A DNA stretch of 64,000 bases from Bemisia tabaci (GCF_918797505.1 NC_092801.1:7936001-8000000); one strand, 5' to 3'; shown: positions 32,119 to 42,823, numbered from the stretch's first letter. Program-made: numbers and translations. Notes: generated from the letters alone by a model not told the origin.

Positions 32119-32923
32119 CACCGTGGAATGTCAATAAGAGAAGTCGGACAAAATTTGGAAACTTTAAAAGCTCATAACTCCGATCGTACAAAAGTTGAGG
32201 TTCTGATAGTGGTTTTATCAGTTTCCTCGTGAAATTTTCCTCTCAGTGCACCCCTTGAGAGGATGTGTCCCACGAAGGAGGGTATTTTGGCCCTAACTTT
32301 TGTCGAAAATTGAAACAGCTTAGAATAATGTCATGTATGGTCAAGTTGACCCCTAATCATCTACCCTGTGAGAAATTGTCCTTATATCAGGTGTTTTTGA
32401 AAGGTTTTTACCGGATTTACCAGCGCAAAGAAGTGAAGTTTTGCAGTTCTCTCGAATAATTGCTCATTATCGGTCTTAAATTAGATTGTTTATGTATGAG
32501 CACAAGAGACTACCACTTTTATATTCGAATATGTTAATCTTTAGTACACCCATTACAGCATATTTGAAGGAGAAAACGGTGGTCGCTTGTGCTAATACAT
32601 AAACAATCTAATATAGGACCGAAAATGAGCAATTATTTAAAAAAAAAACCTGCAAAACTTCACTACTTTGCGCTGGTAAATCAGGCAAAAACCTTTCAAA
32701 AACACCTCAAATAAGGACAAGTTCTCACAGAGTAGATGATTAAGAGTTGATTTGACCATACATGACATTATTCTAAGCTGTTTCAATTTTCGACAAGAGT
32801 TAGGGCCAAAATGCCCTCCTAAATGGGACACATCCTTTAAAATGTGATGAAATAAACATCAAAATGTGCGGTTTTAGGCAAACATTTTATGGTTGACCCC
32901 TCTAATTGACTCGATCCACTGTG
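32119..32923. mobile_element. Family B Transib-like MITE hosting a foldback
   Basis: Left heptamer caccgtg (32119-32125), right cactgtg (32917-32923), perfect TSD cgccg at 32114-32118 and 32924-32928. A 577 bp foldback interrupts it at 32260. Confidence 0.85.
32260..32836. mobile_element. 577 bp foldback nested in B
   Basis: Ends aggatgtgtcccac and gggacacatcct, with arms of ~200 bp (gttagggccaaaat, gaaacagcttagaataatgt and inverses) plus an inner pair (attagattgtttatgtat, atacataaacaatctaat). Two ORFs on opposite strands are mirror images of the arms. TSD unclear. Confidence 0.75.
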
Positions 32924-33279
32924 CGCCGCGGTGCGCGTGTGAGTGTGTCCGGGCCCACGTCCCTGATCGCCGTTTTGTCCCGCAGCGATGCGACACGCGA
33001 AAATGGCGCCTTTGAACCGCGCTGCCGATAAGTTGAAACGTCGCCAACCAGTGGGCTGATTACTGGAATTGATAGACAAAGCGATGGACAAAAACGACAA
33101 AGGGGATATGGGGCAAATGTCCCTAAATTACGCAACGCACTTTTTTGACATTTTTAACTCCCTCCCCTTGAAACGCTTCGACCCCCCTCCCCCTAGAGCG
33201 TTACGTGATTCGTAATCAGAAGGGAGCAGTCCCATTCCTCAATGAGCCTTAGTTAACGCGTCCTTTTATGCAAGCCAAG
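32924..33279. other. Unassigned sequence with a P-end fragment
   Basis: tgggctgattactggaattg and atagacaaagcgatggac at 33050-33095 match the P left end. The rest is unrecognised. Confidence 0.4.
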
Positions 33280-34088
33280 GCTAGGTATAAAAAAAAATCG
33301 GATTCAGAAAAAAAATTTAAAAACGAGAAGAGGCGACAAAATCTCTCATTTCCTAAGAGTTAAAGTATAGTAATTTTTAATTTGTTCGTCTTTCGGCAAT
33401 ACAAGAGACAGCGCCTTTCATTAGTCTAGTTGAGAGAGAAACCAAACACGCAATTTGACCTGGAGCGGCGCGGCGCAAAGACCAATCATGACGAGGACTT
33501 GAGATGAAAAGGAGAAGTCCTCGGCGCGCCGCGCCAGTCAGCATGAAACACGTTTTAGCGCCTACAAGACTCCATGAATACTTCACGCATTGCGGCAAAC
33601 GTAGTGCGGTCCGCAGCGGTTGGCGGGAAACTCATGGTGCCTACAACACTGCATGAATACTTCACGCATTGCGTCAAAAACAGTGCGGTCAGCGGCGGTC
33701 GGCGTGAAACGCGTAGCGCCTACAAGGCTGTGGGGATACTTCACGCATTGCATTAAACACAGTGCGGTGGCGGAAATTACAAGTATTAAACCACATTCAT
33801 GTTTATTCTTTCAGAATTGTTTCGTTCATTTCTTATAAATGAAAGGCCTTGACCACACAGAGATAGGTTTACGGAACTTAACTTTCGCGCTAAGTTCCGT
33901 GAACACTTTTGTGAAGTGTTGACAGGGTTTTCACAAAAAACGTGCCCAACACGAGTAAACGCGTCTTATGCACCCCTCCTCCTTTGGCACGTTCTCTTGA
34001 TGGTTTGTATCGATGTTTCAAAACGAATGAGAAGGGGGCGGCAAAATTCAGTTGGCCCATGAGCGGCATGTGGGTAAATCCGGCCCTG
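33280..34088. mobile_element. Family N hAT element, copy 2, left end lost
   Basis: Begins internally (ggtataaaaaaaaatcggat) and ends TAAATCCGGCCCTG. Three to four ~65 bp subrepeats (gcctacaagactccatgaat and variants) at 33541-33770. Confidence 0.75.
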
Positions 34089-34142
34089 ACGATGAGCGCA
34101 TTTGGGATAGTCTATGGGATAGTCTCGCATATTTCTTACGCA

Positions 34143-34479
34143 CACGGAGAAAAAAAACCTCGTGCGTGGGACCCGAAGTTTAGGTCATACAATGGATCTC
34201 TGAAGTTTTCGGATTGAGCATCTGAACACTTTAGGTCTAGCTGTCGAGGTTCGGATTACACATCTGAAACTTCAATTTGTTTGGAGAAGTTTTTTGAATG
34301 TGAGAACCGAAGTTTTTCAGATGTGAAAACCGAAGTACCTCAGAAGTAAAAACTGAAGTTTCAGATGTGTGATCCAAACCTCAGCAGCTGGACCTAAAGT
34401 TTTCAGATGCTCAATCCGAAAACTTCAGAGATTCATATGAAAACTTCGGGTCCCACGCACGAAGTTTTTTTCTCCGTGC
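34143..34479. mobile_element. Family L palindromic MITE, copy 2
   Basis: CACGGAGAAAAAAAACCTCG at the left, TTTTTTTCTCCGTG at the right, flanked by CA on both sides. Word gaagt/acttc reiterated (gaagtttaggtc, gaagttttcgg, gaacactttagg, gaagtttcagatg). Confidence 0.75.
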
Positions 34480-34927
34480 AGATGGTGAAGTTAGGAGTGT
34501 ATTTTAAACTTTCCCGAAGCGCTCATCGTGAGTTTTTAACCATTTTCCAACGGGATGTAACTCTCAGTTTTTGCTCCAGCTAAAGTTTGCAACAGGCCCA
34601 CAAGTCCTGTAAAATTGTTTGTCTCTCATCGAGTCAGCAATCGGCAACACGTAAACCCAACGTAAACGCGGCAACTCGGTAGCGTTTCTCCAGTTCCGTG
34701 TTGCGTCCATTCATCACCAAACTGATTCAGCGTTACCGGGCGATCGATCGATGGACGATCAAAACCCGGTTTCGCTCGTTTTGCATCCGTTTGCCACCGG
34801 CCACGGCTCTCGCCCGCCAATATCCACGCACCGCTCAGATATAATCGCTCCGCGCCCATTTTCTAGGCGCCTCCTGGCTCCGACCGTGAAAACAAGACGC
34901 CATTCGAAATGAAGCTCGCGAGATCTG
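34480..34927. other. Unassigned sequence, CpG-rich
   Basis: 34640-34860 is CpG-rich with an uninterrupted minus-strand ORF (77 codons) that I do not recognise. A promoter-proximal region is possible but unsupported. Confidence 0.3.
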
Positions 34928-35075
34928 CCGCGCTAAGGAAGAACGACGTATGAGCCAACAGGCGTTGCCAAATAACCTCCGACAAATCAGGGGTTCCCAA
35001 GGAAATTTTAGGATTGTCGGGAATTTGATGAATTTCTTTCATGTTGAAACAATTGTGGGAACTTAACAGAATGGT
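34928..35075. mobile_element. Family D left-half fragment
   Basis: ctgccgcgctaaggaagaac, acgtatgagcc and gcgttgccaaat match the D left end; no right half. Confidence 0.6.
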
Positions 35076-35123
35076 TGGTTCATGAATGGTCTTGGTCATA
35101 GTCTTGGTTCATGAATTGAACAA

Positions 35124-35354
35124 CACTGGAAAAAAAAGTCGCTTGGACCTAGAGTCCAGACTCTTAAAAAAATTGAGAAGAAAAAATACTCTTGATTGAA
35201 TCAGACTTTTTCTTGAATTGAAGAACCAAGCATCTTGATTTAGGCGGATTTCCTCTTGATTCAAGCAAAAAGTCTGATTGAATCAAGAGTATTTTTTCTT
35301 GTCGATGTTTTTAAGAGCCTGGACTCTAGATCCAAGCGACTTTTTTTTCCAGTG
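35124..35354. mobile_element. Family F palindromic MITE, copy 4
   Basis: CACTGGAAAAAAAAGTCGCT at the left, TTTTTTTTCCAGTG at the right. More diverged, with cttggac replacing attggat in both arms. Confidence 0.8.
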
Positions 35355-35359
35355 TGTCT

Positions 35360-35560
35360 ATAAAGGTACTCTAGCGCTTACAAGGTTTTGGATTTTTACT
35401 CTTCAAATGAAAAATGAAATTATCTCGGACACGAACACGGACCTAGTTCAAGGAGTGATGGGATTGACAGACGCTAATTCTAGTATCGAAAATGTGGGCT
35501 AGGCGTGTTCTTGTTCTGGTTAGAATTGATCTACGGAGGAGGGAAGCGACACTCTAATTG
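35360..35560 (+). repeat. 201 bp direct repeat, left of G copy 2
   Basis: ataaaggtactctagcgctt ... gacactctaattg. Matched at 35973-36173 by a copy of the same length with about 11 differences. The two abut the G element on either side. Confidence 0.85.
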
Positions 35561-35972
35561 CACTGAAAAAAAATATCTGTGTATTTACTAAGGAAAGGGT
35601 AAAATTACCAAGAATTCAGGGTTCTATTTGATCCCAGTTTTTTCTTGGTAAAATTGCCATTAATGGAATTGGTTATTTTACCGAGAAATCTTGGTAAAAT
35701 TATTGACATTCTCGGTAATTTTACTGGACCCCGGTAAAAACGCCAATATTTTTTATCGACTGTGGTAGAAATTACCGAGATAAAATGGCAAAGTTACCGG
35801 GAATTGATTACCAATAAAAGTGGTATTCTTACCTGAGAAAAATAGTAAAAATACCGGTTTTTAGGTAAGCTTACCAGTCTGTTTTGGTAAAATTACCAAT
35901 AATTGGTAAAAAAGTGAGATGGTAAAGATACCAACGGACCTTGGTAAAAACGCCAAGAATTTTTTTTCAGTG
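35561..35972. mobile_element. Family G palindromic MITE, copy 2
   Basis: CACTGAAAAAAAATATCTGT at the left and TTTTTTTTCAGTG at the right, 412 bp, body of ggtaa/ttacc words. Opposite orientation to copy 1. Confidence 0.85.
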
Positions 35973-36173
35973 ATAAAGGTACTCTAGTGCTTACGAGGTT
36001 TTGGATTTTTACTCTGCAAACGAAATATGAAATTATCTCGGACGCGGACACGGACCTAGTTCAAGGAGTGACGGGATTGACAGACGCTAATTCTAGTATC
36101 AAAAATGTGGGCTAGGCGTGTTCTTGTTCTGGTTAGAATTGATCTACGGAGGAGGGAAGCAGCACTCTAATTG
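35973..36173 (+). repeat. 201 bp direct repeat, right of G copy 2
   Basis: ataaaggtactctagtgctt ... gcactctaattg, the partner of 35360-35560. Confidence 0.85.
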
Positions 36174-36602
36174 CGGGCCTTCTCGCTCATGAATAAAACG
36201 GAAAATACGACTATAAAATATACACTCACCCCGTGCTATTAGCCGTGTCAATCATCCGAATGTATCCTATTGAGCAGCGCACAGCACTCAGCCTATTAAC
36301 CATCATTACCACCTGTTTACGACTCCTCGTTTGCAGATAAAGGATCTCACTCGGAGTACTGCAGCGTATTTAACCCTTCAAACCTGAAATTTATCCCCTC
36401 ATAAATAAACGGAACTGATATCTATTTTCTCCCGGGATATCTTCATTCATTTGAAGTTACTCGTGACGTGTGAAGACCTATCGTCCGACGAAAATTCGAA
36501 TGCTTTTGAAAGTGAAAGAAACGATGTGTGCGAAAATGATTTATCTTTGTGGATTTCTGTGCCGTGGGAGGCCATGAGGACCGAATGGACCGCGGAAAGC
36601 CA
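36174..36602. other. Unassigned sequence
   Basis: A plus-strand ORF at 36451-36714 starts with an acidic stretch in single-copy sequence but ends in the I element. Not recognised; weak exon candidate only. Confidence 0.3.
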
Positions 36603-36758
36603 GGGGCGGATCCAGCAATTCGGCAACACCGGATTTCCTCCATTTAAACCTATGCTAAATAATCGATTCTTGTTGGAGCACCTGGCCCCACCAAGAATCG
36701 ATACATTTTCATAGGTTTAAATAGAGGCAATCCGGTGTTGCCAACTGCTGGATCCGCC
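36603..36758. mobile_element. Family I palindromic MITE, copy 2
   Basis: ggggcggatccagcaattcg at the left and actgctggatccgcc at the right, with cggcaacaccggat and atccggtgttgcc inside. Confidence 0.75.
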
Positions 36759-36971
36759 AATGCAAGATTAGAGGATAACTTCAGCCGTAAATTCCCAAGA
36801 TTTTTCCGGTAAAAAGGCAATTTTTGAGGGGAAATTTGGCAACGTTGAAATGTAGTTACGTTCTTTCGTGAGGGAAACGACGCATTCAGCGTTCGGCTTT
36901 TGATTTGTCTACTTTGCAGCACTTTTCGATCGAACGAAGCCAGAATCATCAAAATTTAAAGATGGTATGAT

Positions 36972-37020
<49 letters not shown>

Positions 37021-37212
37021 GTTCTGGATAGCAACCCATGATGACGCCAACAACTATGTTTCACGCAGATTTCACGTATAATTCCCAGAAATTTAATTTT
37101 AAATTTCAAATTTTTAATCAGTAATAAGTTTTTTTCGTACTAAAAATAGGGATTACTAAAAAATTCACGTCAAAAATATCAATCCGGCTCCCATTGCAAC
37201 AACTCGTACAAT
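36759..37212. other. Unassigned sequence with a 43-base poly(A)
   Basis: A-run at 36976-37018. The segment 36827-36870 (gaaatttggcaacgttg) resembles a D right half. No gene. Confidence 0.4.
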
Positions 37213-37485
37213 TTTTTACCAATTGACGATGCGCCCGTGCTAAGATAAAACGCCGTATGAACCTGTAGACGTTGCCAAATTTCCATTTCCAAAACACGAA
37301 TTTATTGGTATACTTATAAATAGTTTTCCTCTAATTTATCAGATAATGTTGTTTGTGATTTCAGCTAAGTTTCCTGAAAATTTCAAGAAGAAATATTCAT
37401 AACTTTCCTTAAAAATAAACTTTTTATTGAAGGAAATTTGGCAACTCTCGAATATTCATACGGCGTTCTTCCTTAGCACGGCAGA
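37213..37485. mobile_element. Family D MITE
   Basis: cccgtgctaagataaaacgc at the left and ttccttagcacggcag at the right, ~270 bp. Confidence 0.75.
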
Positions 37486-37679
37486 ATAGACGAATCCTCC
37501 AATACACGTACGTTGATTTTCAATGAAAAAAAAAAGCATTTGGCTGCTGATTTATGTTTCTCACCGTTTGAAAAAATATCACTGCTCAGACGAGAGCACA
37601 TCGTGATTGACGGGAGCAGTTGTTTGGCTTGTTCTACAGACATGCACATGTCACATTTCACATGAGTGAACTACATACA

Positions 37680-37885
37680 TTTTTCTCCTTTTTCTTTATT
37701 TCAAATATCTCCTCGGGTAGCCCGGGCCCACACGTTGAATCTCATCCTCCCTCAGTTCCTACTCAACAACTACAACCCCAAACAACCATCAAACTCTGAC
37801 TTTCTGGCTGGGAATCATACTCGGGACCTCCTAATCATGGAGCCAGCACAACACCCACTAATTCATAGAAGACCGACCTGTGTGC
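37680..37885 (-). mobile_element. tRNA-derived SINE (tentative)
   Basis: On the minus strand, gaattagtgggtgttg (A-box-like), ggctccatgattaggagg (anticodon-arm-like) and cccgagtatgattccc (B-box-like) follow in tRNA order. A ~100 bp body ends in the A-rich gaaataaagaaaaagg. This matches tRNA-headed insect SINEs in layout. No clear TSD was found. Confidence 0.5.
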
Positions 37886-38021
37886 ACATATAATGCGGGA
37901 AGCAGTGTCATATTCTAATTACTGAAGTAAAGTCAATGCGTTTCATGGCTTACTTAACTGATCACGCCATCAAATCGCACAATGACGAAAAGGTAGGGCA
38001 ATTAGATTCATTGGTAACTCT

Positions 38022-38188
38022 CAGTGGCGTGGCGTCGTGCTTTGCGATATATCGATTGATCTGCCATGTAAACCTATGGAAAAGAATCGATAGACAGGGT
38101 GTTCGTAACGGACACCTTAATAATCGATTCTTTACTATAGGTTCAAATGGGGGCGTATCGATAATCGATTGTTCACGCCACGCCGCTG
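38022..38188. mobile_element. Family C hAT MITE
   Basis: CAGTGGCGTGGCGTCGTGC to CACGCCACGCCGCTG, 167 bp. TSD gtaactct/gtgactct (38014-38021, 38189-38196), 7 of 8. Confidence 0.85.
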
Positions 38189-38224
38189 GTGACTCTAACG
38201 CACGATAAGGAAAATAGACTCTGC

Positions 38225-38440
38225 TGTGATGAGAAAGAACGCCGTAAGAGCATTTGAATGTTGCCAAATTTCTTCTCAGAAAAAATTTATTTTTTAAAGA
38301 AAGTTATGCATTTTTTTAATTGAAATTTTCAGATATCTTAGATCAAGTTACGAACGACATCCTCTGAAAAATCAGGAAGAAAAGTATTCACAAACCTGGA
38401 AATTCGCGCCTTATCGAAGGGAATTTGGCAACGCCATATT
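38225..38440. mobile_element. Family D, right end lost
   Basis: tgatgagaaagaacgccgta and gttgccaaatttc at the left; gggaatttggcaacgcc at the right, then unrelated sequence. Confidence 0.6.
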
Positions 38441-38520
38441 TTGAGCAAGACCCGTTTATGAAGCTCGAGGAAAATATCCCCATTTCCTTTCTCCAATTTG
38501 CCCAAATAACCCCTTCCCAT

Positions 38521-38762
38521 AGGCGGATCCAGAGGGGGGCGTAGGGGGCATACGCCCCCCCTCCGTTCACCCGAAAAAAAAGGAGGAAGAAGAGAAGAAC
38601 AAAGGAAGAAGGAAGGGGCAGAGGAAATAAATTGGAAGGATGCTCAGATATGGTGATAATTCATTTCAAATTGACTCAAACTGCGTATTAGATACTTTAA
38701 TATTTGGAATATTTTATGTGGAAAGGAGGTCCTCTGGACCCTTGTTGCGCCTCCTCTCCCCG
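38521..38762. other. Unpaired hAT-like end and purine-rich sequence
   Basis: taggcggatccagagggggg resembles the left end of the 5083-5504 hAT element and inner gggggcatacgcccccc is a hairpin. No matching right end; the rest is unassigned. Confidence 0.35.
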
Positions 38763-38792
38763 CAATGAAAAAAAATGTGGTAGATTTTACCA

Positions 38793-38861
38793 TACTCTAA
38801 CACAGTGATGCGATTATGGTAATGAACGCCAGACTCTGTGGTAGCATTTACCATGTTATGC
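38793..38861 (+). repeat. 69 bp direct repeat, left of G copy 3
   Basis: tactctaacacagtgatgcg ... taccatgttatgc, matched at 39280-39348 with equal length and a few differences. Confidence 0.85.
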
Positions 38862-39279
38862 CACTAAAAAAAAAAAATCTCGGTGTGTTTACTAAGAAAA
38901 GGGTAAAATTACCAAGAATTCAGGGTTCTTTTTTATCCTAGTTTTTTCTTGATAAAATTACCATTTATGGAATTGGTAATTTTATCGAGAAATCTCGGTG
39001 AAATTATTGAACTTTCTCGGTAATTTTACTGGACCTTGGTAAAAACGCCAAGATATTTTATCGACTGTGGTAGAATTACCGAGATAAAATGGCAAAGTTA
39101 CCGGGAATTGATTACCAATAAAAGTGGTATTCTTTCCTGCAAAAAAAACAGGAAAAATACCAGTTTTTAGGTAAACTTACCAGTCTGTCTTGGTAAAATT
39201 ACCAATAATTGGTATAAAAAGTGAGATGGTAAAGGTACCAACGGACCTCGGTAAGAACGCCAAGAATTTTTTTTCAGTG
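38862..39279. mobile_element. Family G palindromic MITE, copy 3
   Basis: cactaaaaaaaaaaaatctc at the left (CACTG mutated), TTTTTTTTCAGTG at the right, 418 bp. Confidence 0.85.
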
Positions 39280-39348
39280 TACTCTAACACAGTGATGCAA
39301 TTATGGTAATGAACATGGGACTCTGTGGTAGCATTTACCATGCTGTGC
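39280..39348 (+). repeat. 69 bp direct repeat, right of G copy 3
   Basis: tactctaacacagtgatgca ... taccatgctgtgc, the partner of 38793-38861. Confidence 0.85.
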
Positions 39349-39470
39349 TAAGGATCACTAGAGTTCTGGTGAATACTACTATAATTCTAGGTATGTTCAC
39401 TAAATAGTATCACTGTGTAAAAAATCAATTGGACTCATAGTAAATGTTATACCATACTTTTTTTTCAGCG

Positions 39471-40063
39471 CGTTCAAAATGTCTGCATCTGCCTATCCTC
39501 AGCTTCGCTCCGAATCCGCGACTGCCGGAGGGCGCTCAATATGTTTTGAGTTTTCATTCTTCAAATTGCGCAGAGGATAGTGCGATATATCGAACTTCAA
39601 TTCGCGCCACTACGCGGTATTTGGAGCTATCGCTGCGACTGGAGTCGAATCGAAAGAACAGCGATACGGTGGCGTCACTCCTCTGGCTGGCGATTTTTTT
39701 AATGCAGCATAATTGACCAATCGCCGGGACGCCCCGGGCCAAATAACCTTGCATTATTCAATGATGCATGTATGCACCGCACGCTGCACGCCAGGCCCGG
39801 GTTCAAGTTGCCCTCCACTGTTGCCCACTTCCCAGTTAAGACGAAAATATTTGGGCAATATTGAGGCAATAGTATAGAAAGAGTTCTTGGACTATTCATT
39901 TTAATCAGCATAAATCGAACTCACGGAAATGATTTTATGAAGTTTTTAAAATTATAACATTTTTAACCGTAATTATAACTACAATTATACTAAAAACAAC
40001 CAAGAAATCGATTCCTAACTATTCAATCACTATATTTTTATAGTCCAGTCATTGGAGGATAAC
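39471..40063. other. Unassigned sequence
   Basis: Moderately GC-rich at 39480-39840, AT-rich after. No gene or element ends recognised. Confidence 0.3.
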
Positions 40064-40071
40064 AATGGCCC

Positions 40072-40235
40072 CAGTGGCGTGGCGTGCTTTTCGATCTATC
40101 GATATTTCCTCATTTGAAGCTGTGGTAAATAATCGATTATTAAGGTGTTGGGTGCGAACACCCTGTTTATCGATACTTTTCTATAGGTTTAAATGGCCGA
40201 TAAATCGATATATCGCAAAGCACGCCACGCCACTG
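40072..40235. mobile_element. Family C hAT MITE, best TSD
   Basis: 164 bp, CAGTGGCGTGGCGTGC to GCACGCCACGCCACTG. Perfect 8 bp TSD aatggccc at 40064-40071 and 40236-40243. Interior gaatcgattatt-type and atcgatacttttctatagg words as in the family. Confidence 0.92.
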
Positions 40236-40934
40236 AATGGCCCCTATGCGGTTTTGAGAGCGGTACTTTTTTACTCAGCTGATTTCTCATCTATAGAGAG
40301 TCCTTAACGAGAATCCAAATTTGCCACATCGGCAAATTACGGGAGCTCCCCCCCCCCCCGAAACCCCAAAATCGAAAAAAACGGTCAAAAATTTGCTGAT
40401 TTCTCTCGTTTATTTAACTTAAATTTACAGAAACAAGAAGTAGGTAAAAATAGATATTTTTTTTATGAGGAGCAGAGCTATAATTTTGAACCTTTAATTT
40501 GTCAATTTGAGTAACTTTTATATTAATTGTTATTAAAATTAATCAGAGTAATCATTCATATACAACTATATTTACTGAATTTTTTTCTGTTTTTAAACTT
40601 TTTATCCGGTAGGTTCATAAGAAGTTCTGCAAAAACGTTGAGTGTTTTCTCGTTTTTTTTTTTACATGATGACAATAATGTTTGCGCAACAATTTTGAAA
40701 AGTACCCGATTTTGCAATTTGGATATTGCAGCTTTCTTCGGTAAAATTGCAGTATTGGGGTCGATTATTGATGGGGACGTTCGCGAAAATTTAAAAAAAA
40801 AGAAGAGAAGTCTGGAGACGGTGAACTTGTGCGGGGAAGGAGGGATATCATGTCGGTCAGTTCACCGCCGGAGTGCATCAGTGCACCTAAATACTACCCA
40901 CAGGAAGACGTGTTGAGTTGAAACACCTCATTTT
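40236..40934. other. Unassigned AT-rich sequence
   Basis: C-run near 40350. No gene recognised. Confidence 0.3.
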
Positions 40935-41176
40935 CAGTGGCGTGGCGTGAATGATCGATTATCGATAGTTCCCCATTCGAAGCAGTGGTAAAGAATCGAT
41001 TATTAAGGGGTTCATTGCGAATACCCTGTTTATCGATCCTTTTCCAAAGGTTTAAATTAATTCTGTCCAATTATGGTTCCAAAATGTAAAATAAATAATA
41101 AATAATTCGTTTAATTGAAAAAAAAGGGTTAAAATTGCATTTCAATCGATATATCGCAATTCACACCACGCCACTG
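40935..41176. mobile_element. Family C hAT MITE with internal insertion
   Basis: CAGTGGCGTGGCGTGAATGA to CACACCACGCCACTG. About 80 bp of AT-rich sequence (41057-41140) interrupts it. Flanks ctcatttt/ccgatttt are 6 of 8 alike. Confidence 0.75.
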
Positions 41177-41446
41177 CCGATTTTGTCAGTTGCGGGCGCA
41201 TTGCAAGTCCTCGCCAATTTGATCCCAAGGAGGAATGAATAGAAGTTGCCGAATCGACACATTTATCGGTAGAAAATCTCGCAATCGGAAAAACTGTTTC
41301 TCATTTTTTCAGGTGTTCTTCAGCACTTTCGAGAATGATTAATCGGTCGTGTCTTGCACTGAAGGAAAAAAAAAAAAAAAAAAATACGACCGTGGAACCG
41401 TACTTACGGGCTAGACATCCCGTCCGAGGTGTTTTTGTGATACGAG

Positions 41447-42823
41447 CAGGGCCGGATTAAGGGGGTGGCCACATGGGCCGTGGCCCATGGCGGCAAAATT
41501 TAGGGGACGGCAATTTTTGCAATCTCTTGAATGTAGGTATCAAAAATGAGAGAAAACAATCGGATTCAGAAAATAAATTACAAACGAGAAAAGGCGACAA
41601 AATCTCTCATTTCCTGAGAGAAAAAGTACAGTAATTTCTTCTAATTTTGTCGTCTTTCGGTGATGCAAGAGACAACACCTTTAATTATTCGAGTTAAGAG
41701 AGAAACCAAACACGCAATTTAACCTGGAACGGAGCGACGCAACGGTCGGCATGAAGCACATAGCGCCTACAAGACTGCATGAATACTTCACGCATTGCGT
41801 CAAACACACTGCGGTCAGCAACAGTCGGCTTGAAACGCATAGCGCTTACAAGACTACATGAATACTTCACGCATTGCGCCAAACTGTGCGATCAGCAGCA
41901 GTCGGCTTGAAACGCATAGCGCCTACAAGACTACTTGAATACTTCTCGCATTGCGCCAAACAGTGTGGTCAGCAGCGATAGGCGTGAAACGCATAGCGCC
42001 TACAAGACTGCATGAATATCTCACGCATTGTGCCAATACAGCGCGATCGGCGCGGTGGTGGAAGTTATAATTTTTAACCACATTTATGTTTGTTCTTTCA
42101 TAATTTTTTCGTTCTTTTTTATAAATGGAAGGCCTTGTCCAAATAGGGATGGATTTACGGAACTGAACTTTTGTTAGTGTTGACAGGGCTTTTACAAAAA
42201 ATGTGCCCATCACGAGTAAACGCGTCTTATGCACCCCTCCCCCACCGGCACGTTCACTTGATGGTTTTTATAGATCGTATTCGACAGATCTTCGATTGGG
42301 TTCCTCCCGGAAGGCGACGGCGTGGACGTCCTGTGAAAGGTTGGCGACAAGAGGTGGAGGAGGAGATCAGAAGGTGCCAATTGCCAGATGATCTCTGGGA
42401 GGATAGGGGGCAATGGCGATTGGGCGTCGTCGCAGAGCGCGAGGCGGCGCTATAGAAGCGACTTTATGTATGTATTCGACAGATCACACAGGTGCGATTA
42501 TATTGATATCGATCAGTTGAATGTGTAACCAAGGCCTCAAAAGTCAATTTAGAAATCTGAGGTAACGAGTCTTATGTGATCGAATTTTTATTCTCTCGAG
42601 TACCAAATGGCAATGAAAAGTGAAATTGTTAGGAATTTTCTCACTTTTAGCTTTTCCAAATTAAATCCTAAAATTTTTTGTGCGGGGTTATGCTCTATTG
42701 TTTTGAACCAAACGATACATCAAACCACTGTCGAATACGATCTAATGATGTTCCAAAACAAATGAGAAGGGGGCGGAAAGATACAGGCGGTCCATGGGCG
42801 CCATGTAGGTAAATCCGGCCCTG
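41447..42823. mobile_element. Family N hAT element, copy 3
   Basis: CAGGGCCGGATTAAGGGGGT to GTAAATCCGGCCCTG. TSD gatacgag/gatgcgag (41439-41446, 42824-42831), 7 of 8. It carries four ~70 bp subrepeats (41750-42050), one more than copy 1, and a nested LINE 3' end at 42291-42471. Confidence 0.88.
42291..42471 (+). mobile_element. LINE 3' end nested in N
   Basis: 181 bp flanked by a 14 bp TSD gtattcgacagatc (42277-42290, 42472-42485). It encodes the last 54 residues of a LINE reverse transcriptase (GRRRRGRPVKGWRQEVEEEI, then W-x6-W), ending with a stop at 42455 and a short tail tatgtatgta. Strong 5' truncation is typical. The RTE or CR1-like clade is uncertain. An upstream ATG-initiated frame enters from N by chance. 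Confidence 0.8.

Larger units (their letters stand above)
38763..39470. mobile_element. TA-type palindromic MITE hosting G copy 3
   Basis: caatgaaaaaaaatgtggta at the left and ataccatacttttttttcag at the right are inverted. The body uses tggta/tacca words (tggtagattttaccat, gtggtagcatttaccat). G interrupts it, bounded by 69 bp direct repeats. Confidence 0.65.

Noticed and set aside
36451..36714. Acidic ORF as a possible exon
   Set aside because: Runs into family I sequence at its end, with no clear splice sites; left as unassigned.
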